From: Nocardioides deserti
GTDB taxonomy: Bacteria > Actinomycetota > Actinomycetes > Propionibacteriales > Nocardioidaceae
Assembly (NCBI RefSeq): GCF_014266025.1
Contig: NZ_JACMYC010000002.1
Span: 310,001 to 374,000 of the forward strand
Reading direction: 5' to 3'
DNA length: 64,000 nt
The position numbers were made by a program, and so were the translations under genes. Below are positions 24,966 to 33,798 of the stretch, piece after piece. A model generated the notes under the pieces. That model was given only the letters and a program-made list of their open reading frames with translations. It made no database searches and was not told the DNA's origin. Position 1 is the stretch's first letter, and each line of letters begins with the position of its first letter.

Positions 24966-26551
24966 GCGGGACGGTCGTGGGAGCCAACCGGGAGGCGATG
25001 CTCGCCAAGCTCGCCGAGCTCGACGCCGAGCACGCGAAGGCGGTCGCCGGGGGCGGGGAGCGGTACGTCGAGCGCCACCACGCCCGCGGGAAGCTGATGC
25101 CGCGCGAGCGGATCGAGCTGCTCGTCGACGAGGGGTCGGCGTTCCTGGAGCTCTCACCGCTCGCGGGCTGGGGCTCGGACTTCGCGGTCGGCGCGAGCGT
25201 CGTCACCGGGATCGGGGTCGTCGAGGGCGTGGAGTGCCTGATCACCGCCAACGACCCCTCCGTCAAGGGCGGCGCCTCGAACCCGTGGACGCTGAAGAAG
25301 ATCTTCCGCGCCAACCAGGTCGCGGAGGAGAACGGTCTGCCCACGATCTCCCTGGTCGAGTCAGGCGGCGCGGACCTGCCCACGCAGAAGGAGATCTTCA
25401 TCCCGGGCGGCCGGCTCTTCCGCGACCTGACCCGCGCCAGCGCCCGCAAGGAGCCGACGATCGCACTGGTCTTCGGCAACTCCACCGCCGGCGGCGCCTA
25501 CGTGCCGGGCATGTCCGACTACACCGTCATGGTCCGCGAGCAGGCCAAGGTGTTCCTCGGCGGCCCGCCGCTGGTGAAGATGGCCACCGGCGAGGAGTCG
25601 CACGACGAGTCGCTGGGCGGGGCGGAGATGCACGCCCGCACCTCCGGCCTGGCCGACTACCTCGCCGAGGACGAGCGCGACGCCATCCGGATCGGCCGAC
25701 GCATCGTCGCGCGGCTCAACTGGCGCAAGGCCGCTGCGCCGGTCGAGCAGCCGTACGCCGAGCCCGACGCCGACCCGGACGGCCTGCTGGACCTGGTCCC
25801 GAGCGACCTCAAAGAGCCCTTCGACCCCCGCGAGGTCGTCGCCCGGGTCGTCGACGGGGTGAGCGCGACCAACACCGTGGCGTTCGACGAGTTCAAGCCG
25901 CTCTACGGCACCTCCTTGGTGACCGGCTGGGCGCGGATCCACGGCCGGCCGGTCGGCATCCTCGCCAACGCCCAGGGCGTGCTGTTCTCCGAGGAGGCGC
26001 AGAAGGCGACCCAGTTCGTCCAGCTCGCCAACCAGACCGACACCCCGCTGCTGTTCCTGCACAACACGACCGGCTACATGGTCGGCCAGGAGTACGAGCA
26101 GGGCGGGATCATCAAGCACGGCGCGATGATGATCAACGCGATCTCCAACTCGACCGTGCCGCACCTGAGCGTGGTGATGGGCGCGTCGTACGGCGCCGGC
26201 AACTACGGCATGAACGGCCGCGCCTTCGACCCGCGCTTCCTCTTCACCTGGCCGTCCGCGAAGTCCGCCGTCATGGGCCCCGCCCAGCTCGCCGGCGTGA
26301 TGAGCATCGTCGCGCGGGCCGCGGCCGCGGCGAAGGGCCGGGACTACGACGAGGCCGGCGACGCCGCGATGCGGGAGTTCGTGGAGGCCTCCATCGAGGA
26401 GCAGAGCCTGCCGTTCTTCCTGTCCGGGATGGTCTACGACGACGGGGTCATCGATCCCCGCGACACCCGCACCGTGCTGGGCATCTGCCTGTCCGTCATC
26501 GAGAACAAGCCGATCGTCGGCACCGACCGCTTCGGCGTCTTCAGGATGTGA
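24962..26551 (+). CDS. acyl-CoA carboxylase beta subunit (MccB/AtuC-like carboxyltransferase)
   Basis: A 529-residue carboxyltransferase that moves CO2 from biotin to an enoyl-CoA. Both halves of the crotonase-like fold are seen: GKLMPRERIELL, then NDPSVKGGASNPWTLKK, SGGADLPTQ and NSTAGGAYVPG in the N-half, and FLHNTTGYMVG and GASYGAGNYGMNGRAF in the C-half. The FLHNTTGYMVG block is typical of methylcrotonyl- and geranyl-CoA carboxylases rather than acetyl/propionyl types. GTG start overlaps the dehydrogenase stop. The AtuA neighbour favours a terpenoid or branched enoyl-CoA. Confidence 0.92.
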   Translation: MSGTVVGANREAMLAKLAELDAEHAKAVAGGGERYVERHHARGKLMPRERIELLVDEGSAFLELSPLAGWGSDFAVGASVVTGIGVVEGVECLITANDPSVKGGASNPWTLKKIFRANQVAEENGLPTISLVESGGADLPTQKEIFIPGGRLFRDLTRASARKEPTIALVFGNSTAGGAYVPGMSDYTVMVREQAKVFLGGPPLVKMATGEESHDESLGGAEMHARTSGLADYLAEDERDAIRIGRRIVARLNWRKAAAPVEQPYAEPDADPDGLLDLVPSDLKEPFDPREVVARVVDGVSATNTVAFDEFKPLYGTSLVTGWARIHGRPVGILANAQGVLFSEEAQKATQFVQLANQTDTPLLFLHNTTGYMVGQEYEQGGIIKHGAMMINAISNSTVPHLSVVMGASYGAGNYGMNGRAFDPRFLFTWPSAKSAVMGPAQLAGVMSIVARAAAAAKGRDYDEAGDAAMREFVEASIEEQSLPFFLSGMVYDDGVIDPRDTRTVLGICLSVIENKPIVGTDRFGVFRM

Positions 26552-26556
26552 CCGGG

Positions 26557-28479
26557 ATGATCACCAGACTGCTCGTCGCCAACCGTGCCGAGATCGCCAG
26601 CCGGGTCTTCCGCACCTGCCGGGACCTCGGCATCGAGACCGTCGCGGTCCACTCCGACCCCGACGCGCACCTGCCCTACGTCCGGGAGGCGGACCTCGCG
26701 GTCCGCCTCCCCGGGGCCACCCCGGCCGAGACCTACCTGCGGATCGACCTGCTCCTCGACGCTGCGCGCCGCGCCGGCGCGGACGCGGTGCACCCCGGCT
26801 ACGGCTTCCTGTCGGAGAACGCCGACTTCGCTCGCGCCGTGCTCGACGCCGGCCTGGTCTGGGTCGGACCCAGCCCGGAGTCGATCGAGGCGATGGGGTC
26901 GAAGATCGGCGCCAAGGCGATCATGCGCGAGGCGGGCGTACCGGTCCTGGAAGCGCCCGAGCAGCCCACCGAGGCCGACCTCCCGCTGCTGGTCAAGGCG
27001 TCCGCCGGCGGTGGCGGTCGCGGCATGCGCGTCGTGCGCACGCTCGCCGACCTGGACACCGAGGTCGCCCGAGCCCGGGAGGAGGCGGCGTCGGCCTTCG
27101 GCGACGGCACGGTGTTCGTCGAGCCGTACGTCGAGCGCGGCCGCCACGTCGAGGTGCAGCTGGTCGACGCCGTGGTCCACGGCGACCGGGACTGCTCGGT
27201 GCAGCGCCGCCACCAGAAGGTCGTCGAGGAGTCGCCGGCCCCCGGGCTCTCGGACGAGGTCCGGGCGGCCATGCACGAGGCGGCCCGCGCGGCCGCGGAG
27301 GCGATCGACTACCGCGGCGCCGGCACGGTGGAGTTCCTCTACGACCCGGCCACCGAACGGTTCTGGTTCCTGGAGATGAACACCCGGCTCCAGGTCGAGC
27401 ACCCCGTCACCGAGCTCGTCCACGGCGTCGACCTGGTCGGGCTGCAGCTGCGCTCGGCCGAGGCAGGTCTCGAGACAGGCGCTCCGCAACCTCCTCGACC
27501 AGCGGAGGGGCACGCGATCGAGGTCCGCCTCTACGCGGAGGACCCGGCGGCCGACTACCAGCCGCAGAGCGGCGTGCTGACGACCTTCGAGGTCCCGGCG
27601 GCGCCGGGCATCCGGGTCGACGCCGGCTTCGAGTCCGGCTCGGAGGTCTCCACCCACTACGACGCGATGCTCGCCAAGGTCGTCGCCCACGCCCCGACCC
27701 GCGAGCAGGCCGCCCGCACGCTCGCCGGCGTGCTCTCCCGCACCCGCATCCACGGGCTGGTGACCAACCGCGACCTGCTGGTCGAGGTGCTGCGCTCGCC
27801 GGACTTCCTGGCGGGGGACCTCAGCACCGCCTTCCTCGGTCGTGTGCCCGCGGACGCGCCGCAGCGCGTCCCCGGACACACGACCTCTGCGGCGGTCGCC
27901 GCGGCCCTCGCCCTGGCCGAGCGGGCCGGTGCCGCGCGCACCGTCCAGCGCGGGATCCCGGTCGGCTGGCGCAACGTCGTCAGCCAGCCGCAGCGCACCG
28001 AGCTGGCCGAGCGCGACGGCGAGGTCACCACGGTGGAGTGGCTGGGCACGCGCGACGGGTACGTCGTGGACGGGTACGCCGTGGTCGTGGCCGGCCCGGA
28101 GCGGGTCACGCTCGAGCGGGACGGCGTGCGCACGACGTACGACGTCGTGGTCAGCGGCCAGCACGGCGCCGAGGCCGTCGACGTCGACTCGCCGCGCGGG
28201 CACGTGCGGTTCACGCGCGTGCCGCGGTTCGTCGACCCGGCCGACCAGGTCGCGAGCGGCAGCCTGCTCGCGCCGATGCCGGGCACCGTCGTCCGGGTCG
28301 CGGTCGAGCAGGGGCAGCAGGTCGAGGCCGGGCAGCCGGTCCTCGTCCTGGAGGCGATGAAGATGCAGCACACCGTGGCGGCGCCGACCGCCGGCACGGT
28401 CACCGAGCTCCCGGTCACCACCGGGCAGCAGGTCGCAGCCGGCGAGGTGCTCGCCGTCGTCGAGGAGGAGCAGTCATGA
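26557..28479 (+). CDS. acyl-CoA carboxylase alpha subunit (biotin carboxylase + biotin carrier)
   Basis: A 640-residue protein. The biotin carboxylase domain (about 1-445) has RLLVANRAEIASRVFRT, HPGYGFLSEN, the ATP-grasp glycine loop SAGGGGRGM and EMNTRLQVEHPVTE. The biotin carrier is at the end, with biotinylated Lys602 in LEAMKMQH. Between residues 300 and 320 the loop before GHAIEVRLYAEDP is encoded by a REP-like repeat (27466-27507) but keeps normal length. It follows the beta gene by 5 bases and overlaps the next gene by 4. Confidence 0.92.
   Translation: MITRLLVANRAEIASRVFRTCRDLGIETVAVHSDPDAHLPYVREADLAVRLPGATPAETYLRIDLLLDAARRAGADAVHPGYGFLSENADFARAVLDAGLVWVGPSPESIEAMGSKIGAKAIMREAGVPVLEAPEQPTEADLPLLVKASAGGGGRGMRVVRTLADLDTEVARAREEAASAFGDGTVFVEPYVERGRHVEVQLVDAVVHGDRDCSVQRRHQKVVEESPAPGLSDEVRAAMHEAARAAAEAIDYRGAGTVEFLYDPATERFWFLEMNTRLQVEHPVTELVHGVDLVGLQLRSAEAGLETGAPQPPRPAEGHAIEVRLYAEDPAADYQPQSGVLTTFEVPAAPGIRVDAGFESGSEVSTHYDAMLAKVVAHAPTREQAARTLAGVLSRTRIHGLVTNRDLLVEVLRSPDFLAGDLSTAFLGRVPADAPQRVPGHTTSAAVAAALALAERAGAARTVQRGIPVGWRNVVSQPQRTELAERDGEVTTVEWLGTRDGYVVDGYAVVVAGPERVTLERDGVRTTYDVVVSGQHGAEAVDVDSPRGHVRFTRVPRFVDPADQVASGSLLAPMPGTVVRVAVEQGQQVEAGQPVLVLEAMKMQHTVAAPTAGTVTELPVTTGQQVAAGEVLAVVEEEQS
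27466..27507. repeat. REP-like repeat inside the carboxylase alpha gene
   Basis: The stretch starts GGTCTCGAGACAGGCGCTCC and ends TCGACCAGCGGAG, with CTCCGC and GCGGAG able to pair. It matches the inverse of the repeat at 935-973. It is read in frame as a Pro-rich loop, and the carboxylase frame continues normally on both sides. Confidence 0.45.
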
Positions 28480-29675
28480 CCGGGACCACCGCCCCCACCA
28501 CCAGCATCGCGTTCACCGAGTCCGAGGAGCGCCAGGAGCTGCGCAAGGCGGTCTTCGCGCTCGCCTCGAAGTACGGCCACGAGTACGTCGCCGAGAAGGC
28601 CCGCACCGGAGGCAAGACCACCGAGCTGTGGGAGGACATGGGCAGGCACGGCTTCCTCGGCGTCAACATCGCCGAGGAGCACGGCGGCGGGGGCGGCGGC
28701 ATCGGCGACCTGGCCGCGGTGCTCGAGGAGGCCGCGGCCGCCGGCGCGCCGATGCTGATGATGGTCGTCTCGCAGGCGATCTGCGGCTCGGTCATCGGCC
28801 GCTTCGGCACCGACGAGCAGAAGAAGCGCTGGCTGCCCGCCATCGCCTCCGGCGACTACACGATGGCGTTCGCGATCACCGAGGCCGACGCCGGCTCCAA
28901 CTCCCACAACATCACCACCACCGCCACCAAGGACGCTCAGTCGTCGAGGGGCGAGTGGGTGCTGAAGGGCCAGAAGACCTGGATCTCCGGCGTCGACGAG
29001 GCGCAGGGCATCCTCGTGGTCAGCCGGGCCGCGGACGCCAAGACCGGCAAGCTCAAGCCCTGCCTGTTCGTCGTCCCGACCGACGCGCCGGGGCTCGAGA
29101 AGCAGCCGCTGGAGATGACGTTCGACGCCCCGGAGAAGCAGTGGACGCTGTTCTTCGACGACGTCCGGCTCCCCGCCGACGCGCTCGTCGGCGACGAGGA
29201 CGCCGGCCTGCTGCAGCTGTTCGCCGGGCTCAACCCCGAGCGGATCATGGGCGCGGCGTACTCCAACGGCATGTCGCGCTTCGCGCTCGCCAAGGCCGTC
29301 GAGTACGCCAAGACCCGCACGGTCTGGAAGGCTCCCATCGGCACCCACCAGGGCATCGCGCACCCGCTGGCGAAGGTCAAGATCGAGCTCGAGCAGTCCC
29401 GCCTGCTCCAGCAGAAGGCCGCCGCGCTCTACGACGCCGGCGACGACATGGGCGCCGGCGAGTACGCCAACATGGCCAAGTACGCCGCCGGCGAGGTCGC
29501 CTGCAACGCCACCGACGTCGCCGTCCACACCCACGGCGGCTCCGGCCTCACCCGCGAGCTGGGCCTGGCCAACATGCTCGTCGCCGCCCGCCTCGGCCGG
29601 ATCGCGCCCGTCAGCCGGGAGATGATCCTCAACTTCGTGGCCATGCACTCCCTGGGCCTGCCCAAGTCCTACTGA
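28476..29675 (+). CDS. acyl-CoA dehydrogenase
   Basis: A 399-residue flavin dehydrogenase, last of the TetR-led operon. AFAITEADAGSNSHN and KGQKTWISGVDEAQ form the FAD/substrate region, and VHTHGGSGLTRELGLANMLVAARLGRIAPVS ends the protein. The region where the catalytic glutamate is usually found in YEGT is replaced, so this belongs to a divergent branch. ATG overlaps the alpha-subunit stop. Two dehydrogenases in one carboxylase operon suggest two oxidation steps on a branched chain. Confidence 0.87.
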   Translation: MTGTTAPTTSIAFTESEERQELRKAVFALASKYGHEYVAEKARTGGKTTELWEDMGRHGFLGVNIAEEHGGGGGGIGDLAAVLEEAAAAGAPMLMMVVSQAICGSVIGRFGTDEQKKRWLPAIASGDYTMAFAITEADAGSNSHNITTTATKDAQSSRGEWVLKGQKTWISGVDEAQGILVVSRAADAKTGKLKPCLFVVPTDAPGLEKQPLEMTFDAPEKQWTLFFDDVRLPADALVGDEDAGLLQLFAGLNPERIMGAAYSNGMSRFALAKAVEYAKTRTVWKAPIGTHQGIAHPLAKVKIELEQSRLLQQKAAALYDAGDDMGAGEYANMAKYAAGEVACNATDVAVHTHGGSGLTRELGLANMLVAARLGRIAPVSREMILNFVAMHSLGLPKSY

Positions 29676-29725
29676 GCGGCCCCGCCGCTGGTGTGGGCGC
29701 AGGCCGGGAGGGGTAGGCCAGGACC

Positions 29726-30316
29726 ATGCCCGAACCGACCGGACGACCGTTCTCCACCGGTGAGGAGGCGGTCGCGCGCGTGGCGGCGGACCCGTTCTGG
29801 TCCGTGGTCCGGCGCCGCCACCCCGATCTCGGCGTCGTCGTCCTGCCGCCCACCGCGGCGGCCAGGCCGACCGAGGACGAGGTGGCGGCGCTGCCCGAGG
29901 TCGACCCGTCCGAGGAGACCGCGCGGGTCGAGTCGCTCGCAGTGGACCTCTGGACGGTGCTGGTCGGAGACGAGCCCGGCGAGGTCGCCACCCGCCGGAC
30001 GGCCGGACGCGCCCGCGGCACCGTTCGGGTCGAGACGACCGTGCGGCTGGCCGGGATCGACCCGACCGGGGGCGTCGCCGTGGTCAGCCGGGCCGAGGAC
30101 ACGCTGGTCCGCGACGGCTGGCACGTCCTGGCTCCGCCGGACGGCATGCCCCGCGTGCTCGCCGGCCGCGGCGAGGGCGTGGCGCGCGAGGAGCTCCAGC
30201 TGGTGCTGGCACCGGTCGAGGGCCACCTGGTGCTGAGGCACCGGGCAGGCGACGTACGCCTGGTCGAGGACACGGGCGGGACCGACGGCACCGGCGTCGA
30301 GGGAGCCCCGGCATGA
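29726..30316 (+). CDS. hypothetical protein at head of WXG100/DUF1023 module
   Basis: A 196-residue soluble protein with no recognised domain. It has alternating beta-like segments (LDLWTVLVGDEPGEV-type and VRVETTVRLAGIDPTGGVAVVS) ending in a Gly/Thr-rich tail, without signal peptide or membrane segment. It resembles in size and position the EspG/chaperone-like proteins seen near WXG100 substrates, but no specific motif supports that. It overlaps the next gene by 4 bases, so the two are coupled. Confidence 0.6.
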   Translation: MPEPTGRPFSTGEEAVARVAADPFWSVVRRRHPDLGVVVLPPTAAARPTEDEVAALPEVDPSEETARVESLAVDLWTVLVGDEPGEVATRRTAGRARGTVRVETTVRLAGIDPTGGVAVVSRAEDTLVRDGWHVLAPPDGMPRVLAGRGEGVAREELQLVLAPVEGHLVLRHRAGDVRLVEDTGGTDGTGVEGAPA

Positions 30317-30621
30317 GCAACCTCGGCATCGAGTACAACCAGGTCGAGAAGGCCGCTGAGCGGTGGGACGAGCTCGCCGGCCTGATGACCGACACCGAGC
30401 GCGACCTCGCCGACGCGAGCACGGCCGGGCTGGCGCCGAGCGTGCGGGCCGCGGCGACGGCGTTCCTGGCGGCCTGGTCGGGCTACGCCGGGGAGAGCTC
30501 GGACATCGCGACCGGCTTCGGGGAGGCGATGCGGGCGCGCGTCACCGACTACCAGGGGACCGACCAGGGCTCGCGCGACGACCTGACCGATCTCGACGGG
30601 CGACTGGGACCGGCGCGATGA
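30313..30621 (+). CDS. WXG100-superfamily-like small helical protein
   Basis: A 102-residue, predicted all-helical protein. A central turn FLAAWSGYAGES separates two amphipathic helices, comparable with the WxG turn of type VII secretion substrates. There is no signal peptide. It overlaps its neighbours by 4 bases on both sides and precedes a protein with its own WXG-like N-terminus, so the two could form a heterodimer. The W-S-G triplet is the only direct motif, so the assignment is moderate. Confidence 0.55.
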   Translation: MSNLGIEYNQVEKAAERWDELAGLMTDTERDLADASTAGLAPSVRAAATAFLAAWSGYAGESSDIATGFGEAMRARVTDYQGTDQGSRDDLTDLDGRLGPAR

Positions 30622-32390
30622 GCGTCGTCATCGAGGTCCCGCCGTCGCAGCCCGACCGGATCATCGAGCCGGAGGGAGACCCCGCCGCTGCGGACACGTT
30701 GGCGACGACGCTCTACACCGCCGCCGGGCGCTACGAGGAGGTCGCCGACACCGCGGCAGAGGTCTGGTGGGTCACGGGGTGGACCGGGGACGCGGCGGAC
30801 GCCTACGGCGAGGCCACGAAGAGCGCCGGCGACGAGCACGCCGCGATGGCGACGACGGTCCAGCGCGTCGGGCGGGCGGTGACGGCGTACGCCGACACCC
30901 TCCGCGACCTGTCGCGCACCTACGAGGAGCTGGTGGACCGCAAGGTGTCGCTCGACGGCCGGCGGACGGCGCTCGTCGCCGACATCAACGCCGTCACCGA
31001 GGCGACGCCCGAGGTGGTCGCGGCGCTGCGGGCGCGGGCGAGCGAGCTGCGGGGCGACTACGCCGAGCTCGTCACCGACCACGACGACCTCCAGCGGCGG
31101 GTGCGCGAGGCCGAGACGCTGCTGCGGCAGGCGTTCGAGGCGGGCACCTCGTTGGACGAGGCGCTCGCGGACGACGGCGGCGTCCCCCAGGTGGCTCGGG
31201 ACGTGATGGACCGGCCGGGGGCTCCTGGATCGGGAGCGAGCCCGGAGCAGGTCCGGGACTGGTGGGAGGGCCTGAGCGAGGCCGAGCGCGAGGCCGTCGT
31301 CACGGCGTACCCCGAGCGGATCGGCGCCGCCGACGGCCTCCCCGCCTCGGTCCGCGACGACGCCAACCGGGTCGTGCTCGACGACGACCTCGCGACCCTC
31401 GGGTCCAAGCGCGACGACGGCACGCTCTCGCCCACCGAGGAGCGGGTGCTCGCCAACGCCGAGCAGGCGAGGCAGGCGCTGGAGGACGCCGACACCTTCG
31501 AGGACCCGATCACGGGCGAGCGGCCGGGCGGCCTGCTGCACCTCTACGACCCCGGCGCCTTCGACGGCGACGGCCGCGTCGCGATCGGGGTCGGCGACCT
31601 TGACACCGCCGACGACGTCGCGGTCCTCACCCCCGGCATCACCACGACGATGGACGACACCACCAGCTACACCGGGCAGATGATCAACCTCTACGAGGCG
31701 ACGCGCTACAACGGCGACGGGTCGAGCGTCGCGACGTTGTTCTGGCTCGGGTACGACGCGCCCGACGCGTTCTACGACCCCGCCACTGCCACCGAGGGCC
31801 GGGCGGAGGACGGCGGGCGCCGGCTCGCGGACATGGTGGACGGGCTGCGCGCCTCCCGCCCCGACGACCCGGCGCACCTGACCGCGATCGGGCACAGCTA
31901 CGGCTCGACGACCACGTCGTACGCCGCCGGCGACTTCGACCTGCGCGCCGACGACGTCGTGCTGATCGGCAGCCCGGGCGCGGGCCCGGCCGACCACGCG
32001 GACGACTTCAGCGTCGGGGCGGACAACGTCTACGTCGGGCGCGACAGCCGCGACATCGTCGCGGTGCTCGGCGACGAGGGCTGGGTCGGCAAGGGCCCGG
32101 TCGGTCTCGGCACGGACCCGTCCTCCGACGGCTTCGGTGCGACCCGCTTCGAGGCCGAGGACGTCGAGCGCGCGCCGATCCGCAACTGGGACGACGGCCA
32201 CAGCTCCTACCTGCACCACGACAGCGAGTCGCTCTACAACATCGGGCTGATCGTCGACGGGCACGGGGACCAGGTGAACGTCGCCGAGCACAGCTACGAC
32301 CCGTGGTACGACTTCGCGCGCGACCCCGAGTGGGACCGCGAGCCCAGCAGCGGGGTCGAGGGCGAGTCGCGCACGAGGGACCGGGGCTGA
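30618..32390 (+). CDS. WXG100-like domain fused to alpha/beta hydrolase (DUF1023)
   Basis: A 590-residue protein. Residues about 20-110 form a helical hairpin with VTGWTGDAADAYGEA (W-T-G turn), followed by a coiled-coil-like stretch to about 200. The C-terminal about 300 residues are a DUF1023 alpha/beta hydrolase with nucleophile motif AIGHSYGST and a late histidine in WDDGHSSYLHHDSE. There is no signal peptide, so export would need a type VII-like route using the WXG part. The target lipid, ester or peptide is unknown. It is the core of a four-gene module. Confidence 0.82.
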   Translation: MSVVIEVPPSQPDRIIEPEGDPAAADTLATTLYTAAGRYEEVADTAAEVWWVTGWTGDAADAYGEATKSAGDEHAAMATTVQRVGRAVTAYADTLRDLSRTYEELVDRKVSLDGRRTALVADINAVTEATPEVVAALRARASELRGDYAELVTDHDDLQRRVREAETLLRQAFEAGTSLDEALADDGGVPQVARDVMDRPGAPGSGASPEQVRDWWEGLSEAEREAVVTAYPERIGAADGLPASVRDDANRVVLDDDLATLGSKRDDGTLSPTEERVLANAEQARQALEDADTFEDPITGERPGGLLHLYDPGAFDGDGRVAIGVGDLDTADDVAVLTPGITTTMDDTTSYTGQMINLYEATRYNGDGSSVATLFWLGYDAPDAFYDPATATEGRAEDGGRRLADMVDGLRASRPDDPAHLTAIGHSYGSTTTSYAAGDFDLRADDVVLIGSPGAGPADHADDFSVGADNVYVGRDSRDIVAVLGDEGWVGKGPVGLGTDPSSDGFGATRFEAEDVERAPIRNWDDGHSSYLHHDSESLYNIGLIVDGHGDQVNVAEHSYDPWYDFARDPEWDREPSSGVEGESRTRDRG

Positions 32391-32393
32391 CCC

Positions 32394-32912
32394 GTGGTGC
32401 GCGCGAGACTGGCAGCCCCCATCCTGGCCCTGGCCCTGACGGCCCTCCTGGGAGTGACGATGAGCGCATGCGGTGACCCGAAGGTGTCCCCCGAGGAGGG
32501 GGCGGAGGCCACCACGGCCTCCCGAGCGGTCGTCGAGGACGCCGTGCGCTCGCTCGCCGACGTCGCGGAGGGCGTCGGTCTCGACCTGCGTCCGCTGAGC
32601 GGCGGGTGGTCGGTCTGCACCGCTGAGCCGCCGTCGCTGGAGTACTCCGCCGGGGGATCGGCGAAGCCCCCCGGCACCACGACGGAGGCGATCGCCGCGC
32701 TCACCGAGGCGCTCGAGACCGAGGGCTGGACGGTGGAGAACGCCGGCACCGAGCCCCGGCCCTACGCGGTGCTGGTCCGCGACGACCTCCGCGCCAGCCT
32801 GGGCGAGTCCCGCCGCCATCCCGGCGAGGTGGACGCCGGCGTCGGCGGTCCGTGCGTCGACACCACCAACGAGCAGGACGCCCTGCTCGGCGAGACGTAC
32901 GACGTGTCCTGA
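32394..32912 (+). CDS. lipoprotein of the WXG100/DUF1023 module
   Basis: A 172-residue protein with a hydrophobic signal ending LLGVTMSACG, a plausible lipobox with Cys near residue 25. The mature part is about 145 residues, with Cys in WSVCTAE and GPCVDTT. No known domain is recognised. The GTG start lies 3 bases after the hydrolase stop. It might be an immunity or docking partner for the hydrolase, which is a guess from position. A small internal inverted repeat (GCCGGGGG/CCCCCCGGC) lies near 32650. Confidence 0.65.
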   Translation: MVRARLAAPILALALTALLGVTMSACGDPKVSPEEGAEATTASRAVVEDAVRSLADVAEGVGLDLRPLSGGWSVCTAEPPSLEYSAGGSAKPPGTTTEAIAALTEALETEGWTVENAGTEPRPYAVLVRDDLRASLGESRRHPGEVDAGVGGPCVDTTNEQDALLGETYDVS

Positions 32913-32932
32913 CGCAGCGCCCCGCCGGGAGG

Positions 32933-33658
32933 TCAGAGAGCGACCGTCAGGCCGGAGGCGACCGCCCCGGCCACGAGCCCGACCAGGACGACCGGGCGGA
33001 ACCGTGCCTCGGGGATCCGGGCGAACACCGCGTCCCCGACCCGCCAGCCCACCGGGCAGGCGAGCGCGCCGGCCGCGGCCAGGACGCACAGCTCCAGGTC
33101 CACCCGCCCCACGGCGAGCAGCGCTCCGACCGCGACCAGCTCCTGGCACCAGAAGGTGACCTGCAGGGTCGCGCGCGTGCGCAGCGGGCCGAGGGTCGTC
33201 GACTGCAGCAGCAGGACGAGCGGCGGGCCGTTGAGCCCGGTCGAGGTGAGCATCGCGCCGCTGACCGCTCCGGCCCCCCACTGCGCGCCCGGGCCGGCCG
33301 GGAGCCGGACCCGGAGCGCCAGCAGCGCCGCGAGCAGGCAGACGACGGCGCAGATGAGCAGGCGCAGCACGGCCTCGTCGGCACGCAGCAGCAGGACCAG
33401 CCCGAGCGGCATGCCGAGCAGGCCGCCGAGGACCATCCGCGACGCCGGGGCGACCGCGACGTGCGCCCGTTCGCGCGCCCCGGAGACCGTCGTCAGGGCC
33501 AGCCCCACCAGCGTGGCGACGACGACCGCGCGGACCGGGTCGGTCACCGCGGCCAGGGCCGGCACGGCGACCAGGGCGAAGCCGAACCCGGTGACCGCCT
33601 GCGCCGCCGCGGCCACGAAGCAGACGACAGCGGTCCAGACGAGGACGTCGGCGCTCAT
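32933..33658 (-). CDS. TauE/SafE-type membrane permease
   Basis: A 241-residue membrane protein with about seven hydrophobic helices. The conserved TauE/SafE opening QAVTGFGFALVAVPAL and the half-repeat GAVSGAMLTSTGLNGPPLVL are both present. The family exports sulfite, sulfoacetate or other anions. The ATG at 33658 starts just before the first helix. It converges with the lipoprotein gene and lies downstream of the M14 gene terminator on the same strand. The substrate is not deducible. Confidence 0.85.
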   Translation of the reverse strand: MSADVLVWTAVVCFVAAAAQAVTGFGFALVAVPALAAVTDPVRAVVVATLVGLALTTVSGARERAHVAVAPASRMVLGGLLGMPLGLVLLLRADEAVLRLLICAVVCLLAALLALRVRLPAGPGAQWGAGAVSGAMLTSTGLNGPPLVLLLQSTTLGPLRTRATLQVTFWCQELVAVGALLAVGRVDLELCVLAAAGALACPVGWRVGDAVFARIPEARFRPVVLVGLVAGAVASGLTVAL

Positions 33659-33748
33659 CAGGGGACCGGCGGCGATTCGGGCATGCAGGCACCCTGGGGG
33701 TGGGGGTCGACGGCCCGGGCGTCCGGTCCCGCTCAACGACACGGCACG

Positions 33749-33781
33749 AGGGCCGGCACCCGCAACGGGCGCCGGCCCTCG
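33749..33781. terminator. hairpin terminator after the carboxypeptidase gene
   Basis: GAGGGCCGGC (33749-33758) and GCCGGCCCTC (33772-33781) form a perfect 10-bp stem, with an inner CCCG/CGGG extension. It starts 18 bases downstream of the M14 gene stop and stands before the TauE gene. Confidence 0.7.
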
Positions 33782-33798
33782 GCCTCGGTCCTTCTGCC

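Noticed and set aside
27121-27260. Frameshift or insertion disabling carboxylase alpha at the repeat
   Set aside because: The frame is open from start to stop and key motifs flank the repeat, so the protein looks intact.
32640-32680. Terminator inside the lipoprotein gene (GCCGGGGG hairpin)
   Set aside because: The reading frame continues normally, and short G/C hairpins are frequent in such sequence.
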